NCBI GenBank assembly: GCA_036346405.1
Contig: CM070548.1
Location: forward strand, 91,978,588-92,042,587
DNA length: 64,000 bases
Source: Phyllostachys edulis
Taxonomy: Eukaryota; Streptophyta; Magnoliopsida; Poales; Poaceae
Reading direction: 5' to 3'
Shown here: in pieces, positions 47,632 through 60,088 of the stretch
How positions within the stretch are numbered: position 1 is the stretch's first letter
Layout of the letters: each line of letters opens with the position of its first letter
The notes under the pieces: generated by a model
Told to the model about the DNA's origin: nothing
Seen by the model: the letters and a program-made list of their open reading frames with translations, nothing else
Databases searched by the model: none
Position numbers and translations under genes: made by a program

Positions 47632-50149
47632 TCTCTAAAGACCAAATATATTGCAACTGTAGCGTTCTCTACCTGTTTGTCATCAAGCACCGAAAACTTA
47701 GACAACAAACATTTCTTCTTTTCTCTATAATAGGTGTTTTTAACCTTTTGTGATTCTTTTGTCCTTTCCATGAAGAGCATACACCACTTTGAAATTGATA
47801 CCACTTATGATGAAATCTGATACCACTTGTGAGAATAATTGATACCAAGAATAGTTGATTCCATTGGTAAATAGTTGATACCATTTATATGCACAACTAA
47901 TATCTCTTGTAAACACAAAATTGATTTGAGCACTTGATCTTCTCTTGAAGGATTGAAATTCACTTGTGGACATTAATTTTAGATTCCACTTGGATAATGA
48001 AGGTACCACATGTAGTTCACTTGTAAGCCACTTGATACTGCCTGAGAGATCTTCAATAATTTCCACTTGAGATTAGACAATCATTTGGAAGTGACCAAAT
48101 CCAGGAGATACCACTAGTAGGGGATACCACTTATTTTCCACTTGTAAGAGATACCACTTGAGGAGATACCATATATCGGAGAGAGCTTGATCAAGAAAAG
48201 ATTTTGCTCGGCAAAGAAGAAAATTAGATAATACTTGAAGGAAAAAAAGAGATGATATCACTTGTAAAGGCAAAGATGAATCTCATGCCGAGGTCAAGAT
48301 GATCAAAAGTGCTACCACTTTTAGAAAGAATACAATTTTTATGATAAAAACATCACAATACGATCAAAATGGCACATGGAATCAAGAAAGTACTTGAAGG
48401 TAGCTAGCAAAGATAACAAGAATCAACTTGACTTTGGGGATCAAAGAGAATGCCTAAGTAAATTGGAAATTAACAATTTGGACAAATCAGGCAAGTCTCC
48501 TAAGTCCGGTCAGACCGACAAGAAGATGTTAGGCCGTTGGGAACCCATCATCTGCGTGAGGAGATCGATCGTGCTCAGGTGCAACAGAATGCACGCTAAG
48601 GATTGAAATTTTGAGGAGAAGTTAGACATCATGTTGTAATTTGCTCCAAATTTTTCGCAAAGAAACATAAACACTTTTGGAGCATTTCCAACTATATGTC
48701 AAAGTTAAAACTCTTTTGAAGATAGTTTTTAACAAATTATATTTTCATTTTTCAAAACAAGCTCATTTTCAATAAATTTCTTCAAGATTGCAAAAATGAG
48801 CATGTGAGGGTGTTTTTAGCATATATTTGCATTTATGAGTTTGAAATACCCTTATGAGCTAATATATGTTAATAATTTTGGCTCAATTGGCAAAACTCAC
48901 TTAAGTGCTAGATTGTAACCACTTATGTCAACTTAAGATGTTGGATGAGTTTTTTTAAAACTTTTGTTTGGTTGGCCTTTTGGAAAAACCTTTGATTACC
49001 AATAATATTTGAAATAGACAACTCTAGGTTTTTGGTACTGAACACCTTTTCAAATTCCTTTTAAAATTGATTTTGGCCAATTTTTTAGTTCAAAGCCAAA
49101 ACAAGATACTAGATTGCTAGTTTTGGGGTTGGAAACTCAATTTTACTTAAAGTAAGTTTTTCTAAAGCTAAAACCTTTAAAATGCATTTGTATACATATT
49201 TTAACTAGTTTTTCAAAGATACACTAATAATTTCAATTTTTTGACTTTTGGCTAAATGACTCAATTTTGAAAATCAATACTAGCACTTAATCAATTTGGG
49301 CACACTTAGAGATGTGATATACATAATTATGATTTAGCACCCCCTTACTGTGCTACACCCATCTTGCTCAAGATTGCAATAATGAAGTTTTGAACACAAG
49401 CAATAACACAAATTTTTTAAAAGGATTTTTATGAATGCAATGCAACCTACACATGGCTAGGGGCTACATACTTTAATGTAAATACATGTTACCGAGGTAG
49501 CATTGGTTCTTGATATGAAATGATCATCCTCAAGCTTAGCTCCAATTTTGCCCATGGTGGAATCTACCTCTTCATGAGAGCCAAATCTCCGATGCCTCTC
49601 CGAGTACTTATTTATCATTTAAGCACTTTGTGGTACCCAAACTCGGTTGGGTCCATGAATGTTAGTCACAATAAATTTGGGCACACAAACGGCTCTAGCA
49701 ATAGTCTTAGGTGAACTAACACATCTAGCAATCACCTTACCATCTCTAGCCTTCCTAAGCTACCGATTTCCAGAGGAGGGAAAAGCTCCCAAAAACACTT
49801 CTCTAGAAATTAGCTACAACCATGTAGGTTTTGGTAGTACCATGGTGTGGTACTACCGCACTCTGGGGGCTGGTAGTACCTTTGGGCGGTCATACAGCAG
49901 GCAAATTTTAGCACAGACGACACTAAAAAAAAAGGCGTGACTTTTGATTCTGATATCGGGATTGAGTGATCTTGGACTCAATGTAAAGCTTATTCAGAAG
50001 GCTACACAACCCACATATTTGCATGATCTCAACCAAATTATATTAAAACAGAAAGCACAAGAAATCCAAAGAGTTAATACCATGGTCTAAGTTCAAGAAA
50101 ATAGCAACAAGCAATCTTAGACCATGCTAAGAAAAAATGCATGAGTTCC
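47632..50149. other. AT-rich retroelement debris
   Basis: Repeated GATACCACTTGT-type words occur from 47800 to 48260. A GGTCAGACCG word near 48511 links it to the family A LTR. The segment 48640-49340 resembles 43651-44520 in composition and phrases. A palindromic stretch GTAGTACCATGGTGTGGTACTAC lies near 49835-49860 (quoted in two parts: GTAGTACCATGG and TGTGGTACTAC). No coding domain was recognised. Confidence 0.4.
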
Positions 50150-50837
50150 AACAATTTACAAAACACATTTGCAAACTTAGATCATGCCACAAGGGGTAGG
50201 CACATTTGCAAAGTATAGTCACATGTTACAAGGATTAGATGCATGAGCCTCAGCTATTTACAAAACATATTCGCAAATAATAGCACCATACCATGGAGAG
50301 CTAGAGCAAGTGGGATTGAGCTATCAAAACAAGATGAGACTCAAGCTACTAGACAAGACATCTCTTAATAGTACGACGATCCTATACTAGCAATTCGGTC
50401 TTTCAACCAAACACCAAGACTAGTAAAAGACTAAGAACGTATCCTTAGCCCTAGCTAGTTATACCTTTGCCTTGAGCATCCTCTTGAAGCTTGATGACGC
50501 ACATCTTCACTTCAAGTCCGCGTCATTGTCTTGATATGCATCAACCCATGATGCATCCTTCACGTGCCCTCTATCAACACATGATGAGTCTTCTCTTGAC
50601 TTGATGATCAACTCATGATCATCTCCTCTTCGAGATCTTCATATGCTTCAACACATGATGCATCCTCTTCTTGAACCTTGACTTGATGACGATCAACTCA
50701 TGATGCCATCCAAAGTCTCTATCATCATGGAACATAACCTATTTACCCAACTCATGGAAAATGTTAGTCCCACAATGTGAATGTCATTAATTACCAAAAC
50801 ATACCATTAACTCATAATGGTGGGTCTAGATTCTTCA
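50150..50837 (-). mobile_element. Family A LTR, terminal portion
   Basis: Matches 3520-4290 of the family A solo LTR with substitutions, sharing CACCAAGA(G/C)T(A/G)GTAAA, CTTGATGA(T/C)(A/G)(A/C) CATC-type words, CATCATGGAACATAACCTAT and TTAACTCATAATGG. It ends TTCTTCA at 50837. The next bases on the minus strand read AAAAAGGGAAAGAT, a polypurine tract directly 5' of an LTR starting TGAAGAATC. This makes it the start of a 3' LTR of an element transcribed leftward. Confidence 0.65.
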
Positions 50838-52000
50838 ATCTTTCCCTTTTTGATAATTAGCGACAACCACCACAATTGCAAATAATTGAATATAAAGCAA
50901 TATGAGTATATATGAACTACACAAGTTTTATATACTCAAAGGGTAAGTTTCAAAGTAGAGACCCCCAATATAAGTGCATAAAGAACAAGAATCAATACTA
51001 ACGAAACATCAAAATATAGAGTGAACTCCCCTAAATGTGTGCATACACAAATGTGTAATAAAAACATATGCACATATTCAAGTTAAAATTTTAGTGGAGT
51101 TTAACCTATATTTTGGACCCAAGGAATGCAACAAGATATAAGAATATGATGTCGAGTGCCTACCTCCATGATTTTTATCTTTCTATCCAAATAGGACTAA
51201 ACAATAGGTATATCAATAAAAGTATTAGTCGCACATATAGATCTGTCATTAATCACTAAAACTAAATTAATGGAGCTTGAACTTACAATTTCTCGGCCCA
51301 TGTGCATTGCTCATCAAAATTTGAAAGGCAATGCATATTTGCTTGTTACATGGTGTCGGTTGGCATTGTTCAATAATCAGAACTAGTATACAACCGAGTT
51401 GCCCACTAGGTAATTGCCTAGCTTACCTTGGCCCTAGCATAATGAAACTTATAGTACTGAGTACATACGTATTACTAAACCTCCGCTAAAAGTTCATATG
51501 ATTGCTTTTTCATTGCCCCATTAGTTTTTAGCTTCTTATCACTTGAAAGTTGATGTATTGTATTTACCGAATATATTTTATGAACACCCCCAATAAGAAA
51601 CTATGGTTGTGATTTATTTGATCTACACCCACTTTCAACAATTTTCTTATTGATGGCCACTCGAGGACGTTTGTGGTGTTTGTTCTACCAATATCATTAA
51701 CAATGAAAATATCTACTTCCTCTAAGGCAAATAAAATATATATGGCACAGTCGTTTGTATTTCATGCACTTTAGTCATATTTTTTCTACCATTCACTACT
51801 CATTCTACAAATGGAGTGGAGGAAGTGGAAAAAATATGCAGGAATAAGAAAATTAGTAATTTTTTCTCATTTATTTTTTACGTTTTTCAACACTACAAAT
51901 TGTTTACATGTAGCAGCTTTTAATGTTATAGTATATTACTAAAAACCACAAACTTTACATGTGGCAATGAGTGTTTCGTTATACTAACTGTTTTAGTAGA
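50838..52000 (-). other. Probable noncoding internal end of the family A element, then unassigned
   Basis: Next to the polypurine tract, the minus strand reads GGTGGTTGTCGCTAATTATC, a phrase commonly found before LTRs in grass elements. The remainder is AT-rich and without recognised coding. The right border is the Helitron 3' end at 52001. Confidence 0.35.
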
Positions 52001-52285
52001 CTAGCTAAGTGCATGTGCGTTGCTATGAAATAAAGAAAATAATACCATGGCATGTTGAGCCGCAGTCCATAACCCCAGCTCCGCCGTCGTGCTCAGCTAA
52101 GTTCCACCACATCTTATGTCATGTCTCTATTGTCATCATCGGCTTTAGCCTATCTTTCTCCTTCCTTGGACCAAAGAGGACTATTGTTGATCAAGGATGA
52201 GTTGCCCTTGGCATCGTGAACAGACAGGAAGCTTGGTTTAGTTGTGGCAAGGCACTCAAAGAGAAGTTTGCTTTTTTAACCCGAG

Positions 52286-54114
52286 GGAGAGTTTATTAGC
52301 AAGAAAGAGGCACAAAAAATTGGGGATAATATGAGTTTTTTTGGGGTTTGTTAAGATTTTTGTTTGCATTGGGTTTATTTTAGGATTTTTCTTTTTGGCA
52401 ACTTTTTAGAGGAGAGAGTTACAAGGGCTTCGGGTGAAGGTAGAAGAGAGAAAGAACGCTTCACCAATAGATTATTTTAAGTAAGATTTAAAACTTGAGG
52501 AGGAGTTTGTTAGCAAGAAAGAGACGTAGGAGATTGGGGGATAATATGAGTTTGTTGGGTTTGCTAAGATTTTTATTTCATAAGTTTGTTTGGACCGATT
52601 TTTTTAAGGATTTTTTTTAGTGATTTTTTAGAGGAGGGAATTACGTGGGCTTGGGGTGAAAGTAGAATAGAGAGAGAACGCCGACCCAATGCGTTCTTTT
52701 TAAGTACTAAAGATTTAAAACCTAAGGAAAAATTTGTTAGCAAGAAAGAGGCATAGCAAATTAGGGGGGTAACATGAGTTTGTTGGGTTTGTTAAATTTT
52801 TGTTTCAGAAGTTTGTTTGTATCGGATTTTTTTTTAGGATTTTATTTTTCACGACTTTTCAGAGGAGTGGGTAAGGGGTATGGGGTGAAGGTAGAAGAGA
52901 GAAAGAAAGCTTCACCAATAGGTTCATTTTAAGTAGTAAATATTTAAAACACAAGGAGGAGTTTGTTAGCAAGAAAGATGTGTAGGAAATTGGGGATAAT
53001 ATAAGTTTGTTGGGTTTGTTAATATTTTTGTTTCAGAGGTTTGTTTGCAACGGATTTTTTTTAGGATTTTTGTTTTAACGACTTTTTAGAGGAGGGAGTT
53101 AGGGGGCATGGGGAGAAGGTAGAAGAGAGAAAGAACACTTCTCCAATAGGTTCTTTTTAAGTAGTAAACATTTAAAACATAAGGATGAGTTTGTTAGCAA
53201 GAAAGATGTGCAGGAAATTGGAGATAATATAAGTTTGTTGGGTTTGTTAAGATTTTTGTTTAAGAAGTTTGTTTGCACCGGATTTTCTTTTTAGCGACTT
53301 CGTAGAGGAGGGAGTTAAGGGGGCGTAGGGTGAAGGTAGAAGAGAGAGAATGCTTCACCAATAGGTTCCTTTTAAGTGGTGAAGATTTAGAACATGAGGA
53401 GTTTGTTCGAAAGTGGCACAGGAAATTGGGGATAATACAAGTTAGTTGGTTTTGCTATGATTTTTGTTTCAGAAGTTTCTTTACATCTTTTTTTAGGATT
53501 TTTTTCTTCTTTTTAGCGACTTTTTAGAGGAGGGAGTTACGAGGATGTGGGGTGAAAGTAGAAGAGAGTAAGAACACTTATCCAATATGTTCTTTTTAAG
53601 TACTAAAGATTTAAAACCTAAGGAGAAGCTTGTTAGCAAGAAAGAGACATAGGAAATTGGGGATAATATGAGTTTGTTGGGTTTGTTAAGATTTTTGTTT
53701 CAGAAGTTTGTTTGCACCATTTTTTTTTAGGATTTTCTTTTTAGCGACTTTTTAGAGGAGGGAGTGACGAGGGCGTGTGGTGAAGGTAGAAGTGAGAAAG
53801 AATGTTTCACTAATAGGTTCTTTTTAAGCAGTACAGATTTAAAACCTGAGGAGGAGTTTGTTAGCAAGAAAGAGGCGTAGGAAATTGGTGGATAATATGA
53901 GTTTGTTGGGTTTGTTAAGATTTTTGTTTCAGAAGTTTGTTTGCATCAGATTTTTTTAGGATTTTCTTTTCAGTGATTTTTTAGATGAGAAAATTACGGG
54001 GGCGTGGGGTGAAGGTAGAAGACAGAATGAACGCTTCATCAATATATTATTTTTAAGTAGTAAAGATTTAAAACCCGAGGAGGAGTTTTTTTAGCAAGAA
54101 AGAGGCGTAGGAAA
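52286..54114 (-). repeat. Tandem array of Helitron 5' ends, about 220-bp units
   Basis: The marker GTTTGTTAGCAAGAAAGA recurs near 52289, 52505, 52733, 52966, 53189, 53398 (decayed), 53629, 53858 and 54085, a period of 212-233 bp. Each unit ends with a (C/T)TTTTTAAGTAGTAAAGATT-like stretch, which on the minus strand is the Helitron 5' terminus TCTTTACTACTTAAAAAG. The last unit continues after the LTR at 58806 and ends at the real terminus (58986). Short open frames within are repeat artefacts. Confidence 0.85.
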
Positions 54115-56604
54115 TGTGAGAACCCAGGGTATTTAACTCGTAATGCTTAGCTATCCACTTGACCCTAGCATCACAAATAAAATATCACGTGTCTCAGAGT
54201 AGTATGTACCTCCCAGGAGCGGTACACATATTCCTTCACAAAATATAGCATCCATTCCATACACAAGTCATTACAATACCGAGTCTTCAAATTACAACAC
54301 AAAGGACATACACATAATAGAGTTATTACAAAAAGGGGCCGACCGGCCGAAGACAAGGTAAATAAACAAAGTAGCAAGGGAAACAAAAGCCATAAGATGG
54401 CGATAAACAAAAGCCAACCGGTTTGCCCTTACCCACAAGGCAACCGGCCAAGCCGCCAAGCTAGTAAATCTGTCTGGCAGGTCTCACAATAGTTAACCCC
54501 TTGGGGGTCAACCTCCTCTGCAACAATTAAGAAATGCAACTGAGTACAAAAATGTACTCGCAATACTTACACATAACAAACCTATACATAGCTACATGCA
54601 AGCTGATTCAAAGGAGAAGTCATAGGGTTCATTTAACGCACAAAGCAATATTTCATTTACAATAGATAATAGATTGAAGGCAGTTTGACAAATCTATTTT
54701 TATTTGATTAAATAGTAGCGAGACAATAATTATGAACATAAATAACAACCTAGAGGTGACTTTCCAACAGCCACCACAACATAGCACGAATTACCCATTC
54801 GTACCACTCGAATTCAAGTTTTAAGGAAAAAGTTGTCTAGTTCTTGCACGACCTAACCAAGCATGTCCATAACCTAGGACGAGGCTATTCGAATAGTTTA
54901 TATCCTGCAGGGGTGTACAACTGTACTCACATGTCAGACCGCCCTTTCGCCACGCGATAAAGCACACTTTCTTAGATATGCCGGCAAGACTAAGTCCTAC
55001 GAGACGTTTCCAATATAATGTACTAACTACGAGTCGCCCGTATGATGGAAACCATACGTTGTATTGGAGTCATCGGCAGAGAGATAACTTACGATGCTCC
55101 TCGAGTTGGAGAACCTAGAAAGGAACCCTCCCCGTCACGCCCAACAACAACAACACATTTCTTTTTATACACAACATACACAACCTCCTGCGACTCGGAG
55201 CTAACACATGCCAAAGTACTAAGTCAAGAGGGGTTCCTATATAGCCCTCATGTGGAATGCATGCAATAACACTTGGATCAGTAATACAAGTAACTCGGTC
55301 CTTGTTGACTTGGGCACCATCCACACACCCGATAACCACACCAATAGCCAATGTGCCTAAGTCTAAAACATTTTATTTTCAGTTTTAGTTTCTCAAATAC
55401 AATACATACATGGGTACCCTGACCCAAGTAATTTAAAGTGATGATATAATAACCATTGCCGAAGCGATGATTCTCATTCTACCGTTCTAAGCATTGCTAA
55501 GCAACTCCAACTCGTAAACTACAAGTACAGTGACTAGAGCCCATCCATCGAACTCTATGTCACAACGGATATAATCCTAGGCTCAGTAGTAAAAGATGGA
55601 TGTTTACCTACAGTTCATTTAACTAAACAGGTAAACTATCACGATCTAAGAAATAACTTGACAACATAGCATGCATATATATAGTTAAAACATTTGAAAT
55701 ATTAACATGCGCAAATAATAGGATCAATGTGCATCAAAGGAAAACTGCTTGCCTTGCTGGAGATAACCTTATTTCTGCAGAGGATCACTCTCGTATTCAA
55801 TAGAATCGTCAGAACCTATCGAAAGAATCGAGAAGAAATAATAAGAACGAATAACACCAAGAATATTCAAAAATTCAAAATCATCCAAAAATCATGAAAC
55901 TCACACAGAAGGTACAACATGATTTTAAATGAATTTAGCAACAAAAATCAATTTATTTGGATGTTGTATACAAAAGTTATAGCCAAAACAAAACCAGCTT
56001 TTTGATAAAATGATGAAAAATCCCTCTCTGCTACTGTTCATCCGAAATTAAATTTTTGGTGAAAATTTTCAGAGAGGTGGTGAATATGAAAATTTTATGG
56101 TGGACATAGCACCACATGAGATGAACAATGGAATTTGATTCACCTCATTTGGAGCTACGATGAATTTCTTATGATTTTTCAAAGTCATGAATGTAGTGCA
56201 CAAACCATATGTAAAATAAGATTTTCAGAGATAGTGTCATGCTCAAAACCTATTCCACAATAAATTACAGTAACATAGGAAACCAACAAGCTTGAGTTTG
56301 CTCAATTTGTAGTTACAGAGAAATACTTATGCATTTTTCAAGTTAGACGAATTTTTAGTGCAAAAATAATGCTAAATCGAAAGTAATTCTACTAACAACA
56401 TTTTCTGGAACAGAAACATGATTCAAAAACCATATCAAAATAAAGTACACTAAAAATGTAACCCAACAAAATTTGAATCATCCAGAAAGGAGTTAAAATG
56501 AATTACTTATGCTATTTTGAAGTTTAAAGCAATTAACAGTTCACAAATAATTTATATACGGATTTTCTTATAAACCCTGAGTTGAAAACGTTTTGGACCG
56601 TTGA

Positions 56605-56850
56605 GATCTAATCGGACGGTCCATGTGATAGGTATGTTTAGGTGGTCTAAACGGCCAAAACGATCCAGGCGGTTGAATCGAAATCGGATGGTCTAAATGA
56701 AAGGGGAGTTCGGATGGTCCGAACAACATAACCAATCTAGGCGGTTGAAACGAAATCGGACGGTCCAAACAAAAGGGGAGTTTGGATGGTCTGAACGGCC
56801 TAACCAATCTGGATCGTTGATCTCAAAATGGACGGTCCAAGGTGAGGGGT
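56605..56850. repeat. Degenerate repeat of ATCGGACGGTCC-type units, array 1
   Basis: Four units of about 60-80 bp, each with (A/T)ATCGGA(C/T)GGTCC, an AAGGGGAGTT(C/T)GGATGGTC phrase and a CCAATCTAGGCGGTTGA-like phrase. They lie within family X copy 2 and were not seen in copy 1. Confidence 0.75.
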
Positions 56851-58034
56851 TACTAAGCACTCAACAGCTGGACCCACAAGTAAGCGAAACATTAACTCAA
56901 AACTACTGGATCTACACAGATAAGTGTGTTTAGGACAATGATTAAAAGCTAATCATTGAGCTACAGTAGCTGTCCAAATCCGACAACACAGAGGCACTCC
57001 CGGCCACGATCTTCTCTGGCTAATCGTCGGTGAAGGAGGCTACGGCGGCGTGAGCTAGGGGCTAAAATGGGTTCCTAATACTATTGCGCACCCGAAGGTG
57101 GCCGGAGCATCGCCGGAGATGAGCTTACGCGGCGGCGAGATGTGTTTTGGCGGTGGTGACATACGACCAAAATGGTAACTTTGAACTCGAAGATTCTACT
57201 AGCTAACTAGTGTGCGCCCTAGCGGCCTAGAGGTACCAGGAGCTCACCTGAATGACGCGGTGCGGATGAGTTCGCCGGAGGAAAGCTGGCGACGTTGAAC
57301 TGCGGTGGCGACAATGGTGCTACCGAGGAGGGATCAGCTTGGGAAAAATTAGGAGCAAAGATAGGTAGGGAAGGCTTGAGTGATACTCAGAGATGGTGAC
57401 ATAACGAGGGATTTGAGTATTGACTCACCACGCCGGAGTTAGAGACGCAAGTGGAGTTTGCGGCCGACTCAGGGAAAACTCCAATTCCGGCGAACCCTGA
57501 GAATGAAAGTTGAAATTAATTTAGGGGAAACCCATCTAGAATCCCATGACACGATATGACGCGAAAAGAAATGGAATTGAACCCCTGTGGCGCCGGCGGC
57601 GATGAGGAGCGTCACGGCCGAAAAATGGAAGCTCTCTCACTTCGGTTGTTTAGCTCTGTAAAAGAGGACAAGGATGGAGAGGATTGCTCTGGGTGTCGAA
57701 AGAAAGGAAATGAGAGAGCTCTAGGGTTCTTATAGGGTCCCAGGCGGAGAAACGCAAGAGAGGGAGCTCCACGGTGAGCTCGGCTCATGGATGAGCTTGA
57801 GTGACAGAGAAGTGACTAGGGCAGGTGAGTGGTGAGGTCGAGGCAGCAAACCATGGGCGAACCACGTGCGCTTATCAAAACCAGTGGGCGGAGCCATTGA
57901 AGATGACACACGGCGGAGCTTGGCCACTGGCGAGCGTGAGCGAGGTGGCGTGGGGTGAGCTGCGACGTGGAGAAGAAGCTCTGAAGCCGGAGGCCCACTA
58001 GTCAGCGAGTGAGGAAAGGGGGCTAAATCGGTTT

Positions 58035-58215
58035 AAATGACCGAGACAGGTTCTGACCGTTAGATGAAGATCGGATGGTCCATATGACGGGGACGTTCGG
58101 ACGGTCCGAACGTTCCATTTAATCCTGATCATTGATTTCCAATCGGACGGTTCATGCGATGAGGATGATCGAGTGGTCCGAACAGCCCACTCAATCCTAA
58201 TCGTCGATTTTCAAT
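58035..58215. repeat. Degenerate repeat of ATCGGACGGTCC-type units, array 2
   Basis: Three further units of the same motif (GATCGGATGGTCC, AATCGGACGGTTC, AATCGGACGACTC), each followed by a GGTCCGAAC phrase, about 1.2 kb from the first array in the same LTR. Confidence 0.75.
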
Positions 58216-59048
58216 CGGACGACTCAAAGCAAAGGGGTAAGAGGCGCGGTGCGGCTGAGTTGGTTGGGTTTGGCTGAGTCAAAGTGGCTCGGTCGGCCCA
58301 ACAGTAAAATCAGGTTTTTGATAAAAAGGCTGAGATGGTTGGTGAATTTTTAGAGAGAGTTTCATAGCTCCAAAAATTCTGAAATTTTTATAGAAGGTTA
58401 CTGGATCTAAGAGAAACCTTGTGTAATTTTTCTAGAACTTTTCATGCAATTCATTTCTCTCTAAAAAAATTACAAGGTCAAGTCCTAGGGTTTTGACCAA
58501 GAGTCAAACTGATTTGACTGGCCTCTTAGAAATAGTAAATAGTTTCTAAAAATTATGATATTTCTCAGAGGGGTCACCATGGTGATCTAGAAGCTAGGAA
58601 AAATAATTCTAGAGGATGATCACAAGATTTGCTTAAGGAGTTTTCAAGGATTAGGCTTTCATCAATTAAAGCATTGGTCTTTGAAATTAGGAAACCCTTG
58701 GGGAAAATTTCCAAAAAATTCAAATGATATCATGAGGCATCAAAGATTTTAAATTCTCCTCATTTTTATACATTTGAAACACAAACTATTGTTTGGGATG
58801 TTACAGGAAATTTAGGGTATAATAGGAGTTTGTTAATATTTTTGTTTCCGGAGTTTGTTTGTCCCGGATTTGTTTCAAGATTTTCTTTTTGCAAATTTTT
58901 AGAGGAGGGAGTTACAGGGACGTTGGGTGAAGGTAGAAGAGAAAAAAAGAATGCTTCACCAATATATTCTTTTTAAGTGGTAAAGATTAATAAAAACTCG
59001 TACATCAAAACCCAAACGGAAGAAAACTCATCCACACCATGCAGGTCA

Positions 59049-59195
59049 AGTGCGGAGCCAGCGTCGGTCTAGGCCTCGGGCCGGCCTAATGTGTTTCGGT
59101 CCAGCATGTTTATTTGGGGATCATATTTAATACATTGGGGATCAGATTTAATACTTTCTATTGCTCAGGAGGCCCGAGGCCTAGCTCCGCCCCTA
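59049..59195. mobile_element. hAT-like MITE (about 147 bp)
   Basis: The ends read GTGCGGAGCC ... GCTCCGCCCCT, an imperfect inverted repeat like the GGGGCGGAGC termini of plant hAT MITEs. The inner parts CTAGGCCTCGGGCC and GGCCCGAGGCCTAG are also inverted. The direct repeat ATGCAGGTCA occurs at 59039-59048 and 59196-59205, of which 8 bp would be the hAT duplication. Exact ends are uncertain by 1-2 bases. Confidence 0.65.
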
Positions 59196-59238
59196 ATGCA
59201 GGTCAACCAACTATCCTACATAAGTGGCTTTCATAAAA

Positions 59239-59343
59239 GGCAAATTTGGATATATGCCACTCAGAGACACGGCGTTTCGAGATATGCCACTCATAATCTT
59301 AAAATTGGATTTACGTCACTCTAAATCTTATTGTCTTTGATAT
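59239..59343 (+). repeat. Left terminal inverted repeat of the Pack-MULE
   Basis: Aligns with the reverse complement of 61359-61462. Shared blocks include TATATGCCA(C/T)TCAGA, TTAAAATTGGATTTA, CACTCTAAAT and TTATTGTCTTT. Confidence 0.9.
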
Positions 59344-59619
59344 TGTCGTGGTATAAAAAGGACCAGACAGTAAATAAGATGGGAGACCCTTGGCTTCGGA
59401 GCGAGGGGCCGAAGGGTCTCGAGTGTGGGAGTTCTGGACTAGAAATGCACTTGCGTTTATTGCCAGAAATTTTTTTGTCTCTCTCCCACATGATGAAGGA
59501 GGAAAGCTATTTATAGCCTTTCCTACCTAGTACATGAAATTACACCTGTACCCCTAAGGAAGTACATTGAACGTAGGGGTAACAAGAGAGTTTCCTAGTC
59601 TAGACGTAGGTCTGGGCGC

Positions 59620-60003
59620 GCGGTAGATCTCTTTGGACCTGGCCTACCTGGGTGGTGAACCCAGTCCACTTTTGCTGCGCCCTTGTTGGTGGTACGAGGC
59701 CCCTCCGAAGCCTCCCCTCGGAGGGGCATGCTGGCCCCCCTCGGAGGGGCATGCTGGCCCCCCTCGGAGGTGCCTTCTAACCTGTCTCCATGGGGCTTTG
59801 GGGATCCATTCGGAGGCTTCGGGGACCACCTCGGAGCCTCCAGAACACCTTCGCGGATTGCCTTCGGAGCCTCCGGGAGCATCTCCGGGACCTCGGGGCT
59901 CGTCCGGAGGCCTTCGTCGTGATCTCCTGCAGAGCCCCCGAAGCGTCGCAGGTCCTTCAGGGGTGTCGCCTATGCCGTGGGGCCGGTGGGCCGCCCCTAC
60001 GAT
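59620..60003. other. GC-rich captured block with self-complementary repeats
   Basis: Rich in GGAGGC/GCCTCC-type words in both orientations (CGGAGGCTTCGGGG, CTCGGAGCCTCC, CGGAGCCTCCGGGAG). It includes a 23-bp tandem repeat around 59714-59771 (CTCGGAGGGGCATGCTGGCC). Open frames exist on both strands but none is a recognised protein. It may be exon sequence captured from an unknown gene or a hairpin-rich leader. It ends about 85 bp before the esterase reading begins. Confidence 0.4.
59714..59771. repeat. 23-bp tandem repeat in the Pack-MULE
   Basis: CCTCGGAGGGGCATGCTGGC recurs at a 23-bp spacing, followed by a third partial unit (CCTCGGAGGTGCC). Confidence 0.85.
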
Positions 60004-60088
60004 AGATATATACCACTCTAGGACATTTTTGCCCTTAGCTCTTCTTCCTCCTCCTGTTTTCTTTGTCTCTTCGATTTTTTTGTGGTGA

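Larger units (their letters stand above)
54115..58805 (-). mobile_element. Solo LTR, family X copy 2 (4.69 kb), TSD GGAAA
   Basis: Begins TGTGAGAACCCAGGG and ends TTTGGGATGTTACA, flanked by the perfect duplication GGAAA at 54110-54114 and 58806-58810. It is colinear with family X copy 1. It is about 380 bp longer, partly from GGTCC-type repeat arrays absent from copy 1. A minus-strand TATA-like CTATAAG lies at 57729-57735. No gag, pol or polypurine tract is seen. It sits inside one unit of the Helitron tandem array, so it is younger than the array. Confidence 0.8.
52001..58986 (-). mobile_element. Non-autonomous Helitron with multiplied 5' end, split by an LTR
   Basis: On the minus strand the 3' end is GCAACGCACATGCACTTAGCTAG followed by T (quoted parts: AGCAACGCACATGC, CTTAGCTAG), at 52001. 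The 5' end is TCTTTACCACTTAAAAAG, starting at 58986 and preceded by A. Both ends fit the Helitron rule (A|TC ... CTAG|T), and the sequence beside them fits grass Helitrons. The body is a tandem array of about nine units of roughly 220 bp, each containing a version of the 5' terminus. A small segment at 52020-52260 next to the 3' end is non-repetitive. A family X LTR inserted at 54114. Without it the Helitron is about 2.3 kb. No Rep or helicase. Confidence 0.75.

Noticed and set aside
54115..58805. Full LTR retrotransposon with internal region
   Set aside because: No internal copy of the terminal sequence, primer-binding site, polypurine tract or pol motifs; a solo LTR fits better.
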